Shown in pieces: positions 6,350 to 8,297 of a DNA stretch of 8,297 bases. Both the position numbers and the translations under genes were made by a program. The stretch comes from Opitutia bacterium (GTDB lineage Bacteria > Verrucomicrobiota > Verrucomicrobiae > Opitutales > UBA953), in contig SFEJ01000053.1 in NCBI GenBank assembly GCA_004558035.1, forward strand, positions 1 to 8,297. Reading direction: 5' to 3'. The stretch's first letter is position 1. Every line of letters starts with the position of its first letter. A model generated the notes under the pieces. The model saw only the letters and a list, made by a program, of their open reading frames with translations, was not told the origin of the DNA and searched no databases.

Positions 6350-6369
6350 CGTAGGGTTAAAACCCTACG
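6350..6369. repeat. Near-perfect palindrome CGTAGGGTT-AA-AACCCTACG
   Basis: Nine paired bases flank a two-base AA centre. Eleven bases later, CGCCCC-GAC-GGGGCG (6381-6395) forms a second hairpin. The pair sits just before the inverted, degraded copy of the 102-bp repeat. It could act as a bidirectional terminator or a protein-binding site; nothing in the sequence decides between them. Confidence 0.6.
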
Positions 6370-6395
6370 CTGGACAATTCCGCCCCGACGGGGCG

Positions 6396-6481
6396 AAACA
6401 AACGTAACCCCATGCGCGACGCGACGCGCGCGCTTGGGGCAAAAACCGCACATGTGCCGCGCCTGAAAGGCGCAACCGCCC
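6396..6481 (-). repeat. Degraded inverted copy C of the 102-bp repeat
   Basis: Read on the minus strand, this matches the start (GGGCGGTTGCGCCTTTCAGG) and the end (CATGGGGTTACGTTTGT) of the 102-bp element, with a divergent middle. Its outer 24 bases (6458-6481) are the exact reverse complement of 6519-6542 in copy B. Confidence 0.65.
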
Positions 6482-6509
6482 GACGCGTCCGACGTTTTCG
6501 CGGCGCGTC

Positions 6510-6611
6510 GTTCCCGCGGGGCGGTTGCGCCTTTCAGGCGCGTGTTCTTTTGCGGGCGTGTTCCCAAGCGGCGTCGCCGCATGGGGTTATTTTTGTTCCG
6601 CATTTCATGCG
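6510..6611 (+). repeat. 102-bp intergenic repeat, copy B
   Basis: This is the second direct copy, offset 435 bases from copy A. It differs at five positions and also starts with GTTCCCGC. Its inner hairpin GCGCCT-TTC-AGGCGC is perfectly paired. Together with copy C it forms a long hairpin (6458-6542). It ends about 40 bases past the hemN stop on the opposite side of the convergent region. Confidence 0.85.
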
Positions 6612-6630
6612 AAGAGAAAAGAAGCGGAGA

Positions 6631-6647
6631 CCGGAAGGCCGCTCCGG
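6631..6647 (-). terminator. Weak terminator candidate for hemN
   Basis: On the minus strand, six bases after the hemN stop, CCGGA and TCCGG form a 5-bp stem with a 7-base loop. It is followed by a pyrimidine stretch (tctccgcttcttttctctt) with no pure T-run. It is a modest candidate; the larger hairpins further on may do the work. Confidence 0.3.
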
Positions 6648-6652
6648 AACGC

Positions 6653-8050
6653 TCACACGGTCTTGGAGTGGCGGTTTGGCGCGCCGGCGCGGAAATAGGC
6701 GTCGAAGGGCAGGGCGATGTTGCGGACGAACATGCGCCCGACGCGCGTCACGTCGAGCCCGCTCTCGTCCGCGCGGAAGGCGACGAGCCCGTCCGCGGCG
6801 AGCGGCGCGAGCGCGGCGAGCTCCGCGGCGTAGGTCTTTTCGAAATCGAGGCCGAGGCGCCGCGAAAGCTTCGCGTAGTCGAGCTCCAGATCGCACATGA
6901 CGCTCGTGATGATCGCGCGGCGGCGCAGATCCTCTTCGGAGACGAGCAGCCCCTTGACGTGCGCGGACGTTCCCGCGGCGATGCGCGCCTCGTAGCCGTC
7001 GAGCGTCTTGTCGTTCTGCAGGAACGTGCGCGCGGACTGCGAGATCGCCGACATGCCGAGCGCGACGATCGGCAGCCCGGCGTGCGTCGAATAGCCCTGA
7101 AAGTTGCGCTGCAGGCGGCGTTCCCGCAGGGCGCGGACGAGCTCGTCGTCCTCGCGTGCGAAATGGTCGAGCCCGATGTACACGAAGCCCTCGCGCGTGA
7201 GGCGTTCGGCGACGGTCTTGAAGAGCGCGAGCTTTTCGTTCGGCGAGGGCAGCCCGCCTTCGGCTTCGAGGAGCTTCTGCTGCGGCTTCAGCCACGGCAC
7301 GTGCGCGTAGCTGAACACGGCGAAGCGGTCGGGCGCGAGCGCGAGCAGGGCGTCCAGCGTCTTTTCGCAGCTTTCCGGCGTCTGAAACGGGAGCCCGTAG
7401 ATCAGGTCGCAGTTCACCGAGGTGAAGCCTTCGGCGCGGAGCGTCTCCATCGCGGCGCGCACGACGGGCTCGGGCTGGACGCGGCGGATCGCCACCTGGA
7501 CGCGCGGGTCGAGATCCTGCACGCCGAGCGAGGCGCGCGTGCAGCCGAGGCGGCGGAACGCGGCGACGATTTCCGGCGTCGCCGTCCGCGGGTCGAGCTC
7601 GACGGAGATTTCCGCGTCGGGCGCGAACGCGAACGCCGCGCGCAGCATGGCGGAAAGGCGGTCGATCTGCGCGGGCGTGAGGGCGCTCGGCGTGCCGCCG
7701 CCGAAGTGGAGCTGTTCGACGCGGAGCGGCGTTCCCGCCGGCGCGAGCGCGCGCGCGCGGAAGGCGATTTCCTTTTCGAGCGCGTCGAGATAGCGGTCGG
7801 CGTCGGCGGCGTTCGTGGCGGGAACGTTCGTGCAGCCGCAGTAGCGGCACAGCGTTCTGCAGAACGGAATGTGGACGTAGAGCGAAACCGCGTTCCCGCC
7901 GGCGGCGACGTCCTCGCGCATCGTCCGCGTGATTTCCTCTTCCGAAAAATCTTCGCGGAACTGCAGCGCGGTCGGGTACGAAGTGTAGCGCGGCGCGGGA
8001 ACGTTGTATTTTTTCACGAGTTCGAGATCGACGTCCAAGGCGTGTTTCAT
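6653..8050 (-). CDS. hemN: Oxygen-independent coproporphyrinogen III dehydrogenase HemN
   Basis: A radical SAM enzyme of haem synthesis (EC 1.3.98.3) in the cytoplasm. It decarboxylates two propionates of coproporphyrinogen III to give protoporphyrinogen IX, using SAM and a [4Fe-4S] cluster without O2. At 465 aa it is near the E. coli length of 457. The N-terminal RYTSYPTA (21-28) is typical. HIPFCRTLCRYCGC (60-73) gives CxxxCxxCxC with C64, C68, C71 and C73; the fourth Cys and the N-terminal motif separate it from HemW. FGGGTP (116-121) is the SAM-binding glycine motif, and NFQGYSTH (316-323) and a HemN C-terminal domain follow. The start is ATG 8050; an in-frame TTG at 8092 would add a Phe/Arg-rich stretch unlike the family. 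There are no haem genes beside it. The gene carries six GTTCCCGC octamers in all three frames. Confidence 0.95.
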   Translation of the reverse strand: MKHALDVDLELVKKYNVPAPRYTSYPTALQFREDFSEEEITRTMREDVAAGGNAVSLYVHIPFCRTLCRYCGCTNVPATNAADADRYLDALEKEIAFRARALAPAGTPLRVEQLHFGGGTPSALTPAQIDRLSAMLRAAFAFAPDAEISVELDPRTATPEIVAAFRRLGCTRASLGVQDLDPRVQVAIRRVQPEPVVRAAMETLRAEGFTSVNCDLIYGLPFQTPESCEKTLDALLALAPDRFAVFSYAHVPWLKPQQKLLEAEGGLPSPNEKLALFKTVAERLTREGFVYIGLDHFAREDDELVRALRERRLQRNFQGYSTHAGLPIVALGMSAISQSARTFLQNDKTLDGYEARIAAGTSAHVKGLLVSEEDLRRRAIITSVMCDLELDYAKLSRRLGLDFEKTYAAELAALAPLAADGLVAFRADESGLDVTRVGRMFVRNIALPFDAYFRAGAPNRHSKTV

Positions 8051-8057
8051 GTGCGCG

Positions 8058-8063
8058 ATTATC
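8058..8063 (-). promoter_or_regulatory. Possible -10 box just before hemN
   Basis: GATAAT on the minus strand (five of six matches to TATAAT) ends seven bases before the hemN ATG. A poor TTTCCG lies 17 bases upstream. If used, the transcript would start almost at the ATG, giving a leaderless message. No good Shine-Dalgarno is seen before this ATG, which is consistent but not proof. Confidence 0.25.
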
Positions 8064-8110
8064 CGCCGAAAAAGGGAAAACGGAAAGAGCAAAAGAGGGC
8101 GGGGGGAGGG

Positions 8111-8150
8111 GAGGTTATGAGGTGATGAGGTTATGAGGTTATGGAAGTTC
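8111..8150 (+). repeat. 8-bp tandem repeat (GAGGTTAT)n
   Basis: Units read GAGGTTAT, GAGGTGAT, GAGGTTAT, GAGGTTAT, GGAAGTTC. A matching array in reverse orientation (units such as GTTATGAA on the minus strand) lies at 8213-8248. The two arms can fold on each other imperfectly around a 60-base centre that holds two small perfect hairpins (8158-8170, TTCGC-TCC-GCGAA; 8191-8205, TTCGGC-GCA-GCCGAA). Confidence 0.7.
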
Positions 8151-8297
8151 TTTGCGTTTCGCTCCGCGAAGAAAAGTTTTCCGAAGCCTTTTCGGCGCAG
8201 CCGAACTCAATGAACCTTCATAACTTCATAACTCCGTCACCTCATCACTTTTCTAAGGTTATGGAAGTTGATTGCGTTTCGCTCCGCGAAGAAAAGT
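8136..8297 (+). repeat. Start of a 120-bp tandem repeat, second unit cut by window edge
   Basis: Bases 8136-8177 recur at 8256-8297 with two substitutions in 42 bases (40/42), a spacing of exactly 120. Each copy includes the hairpin TTCGC-TCC-GCGAA. Only one full unit is visible, so the number of copies is unknown. No ORF of note runs through it. Confidence 0.65.

Noticed and set aside
5620..6354. Plus-strand open frame of 244 codons
   Set aside because: It overlaps the RHH-like gene in another frame and runs through the hairpin repeats; no coherent domain.
6011..6652. Non-coding RNA or tRNA in the convergent region
   Set aside because: Hairpins are abundant, but there is no cloverleaf, no promoter, and the structure is explained by repeat copies.
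6534..7850. Long minus-strand open frame of 438 codons overlapping hemN
   Set aside because: It is an Arg/Ala-rich reading of hemN in another frame plus the repeat copy B; no domain is visible.
6542..8125. Long plus-strand open frame of 527 codons opposite hemN
   Set aside because: Its Arg/Gly/Ala/Glu-rich content is the mirror of high-GC hemN codons, and HemN has full catalytic motifs on the other strand.
8111..8297. CRISPR array
   Set aside because: The repeats are 8 bases without unique spacers, and the 120-base period is far from CRISPR spacing.

Overview
The window looks like a piece of a GC-rich, probably anaerobic bacterial chromosome. My best guess is the PVC superphylum (Lentisphaerota/Kiritimatiellota-like). 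I base this loosely on weak Shine-Dalgarno sites, an anaerobic-type HemN, a small duplicated CxxCG protein with a degenerate secretion leader, and many GC-rich hairpin repeats. No rRNA, tRNA or clear marker gene is present, so the taxon is a weak inference.

Layout: from 5553 down to 1, everything is on the minus strand and packed like one operon or two abutting ones. In transcription order it holds a secreted Sel1-repeat protein (5553-5059), a small duplicated zinc-motif protein (stop 4732), a 640-aa dynamin-like GTPase with a large hydrophobic C-terminal region (4682-2760), a second 355-aa dynamin-like GTPase (2767-1700), a 56-aa ORF (1638-1468), a single-pass membrane protein with a CPLC..HH outer domain (1471-452), and the first 154 codons of a third P-loop GTPase (462-1, cut by the window edge). 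Several neighbours overlap by 4 to 11 bases, so they are probably made together. The core from 4682 to 1 looks like a multi-GTPase membrane system. I do not recognise it as a described system, and its composition differs from the rest of the window.

From 5554 to 8297 the sequence is very GC-rich. A small ribbon-helix-helix-like gene on the plus strand (5720-6010) is divergent from the Sel1 gene, with a 6-bp inverted repeat and a fair minus-strand promoter between them. A 642-bp convergent intergenic region follows, full of hairpins and of two 102-bp direct repeat copies plus one degraded inverted copy. Then comes hemN (8050-6653, minus), the oxygen-independent coproporphyrinogen III dehydrogenase. 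Upstream of hemN the window ends in 8-bp tandem repeats and the start of what may be a 120-bp tandem array.

The octamer GTTCCCGC (either strand) occurs 16 times by my reading, 14 of them between 5021 and 8002 and none before 3361. It falls in all reading frames inside genes, so it is a DNA-level signal and not a protein-level one. Its absence from the first 3.3 kb, together with the AT-richer composition there, suggests that the distal GTPase genes were acquired from elsewhere.
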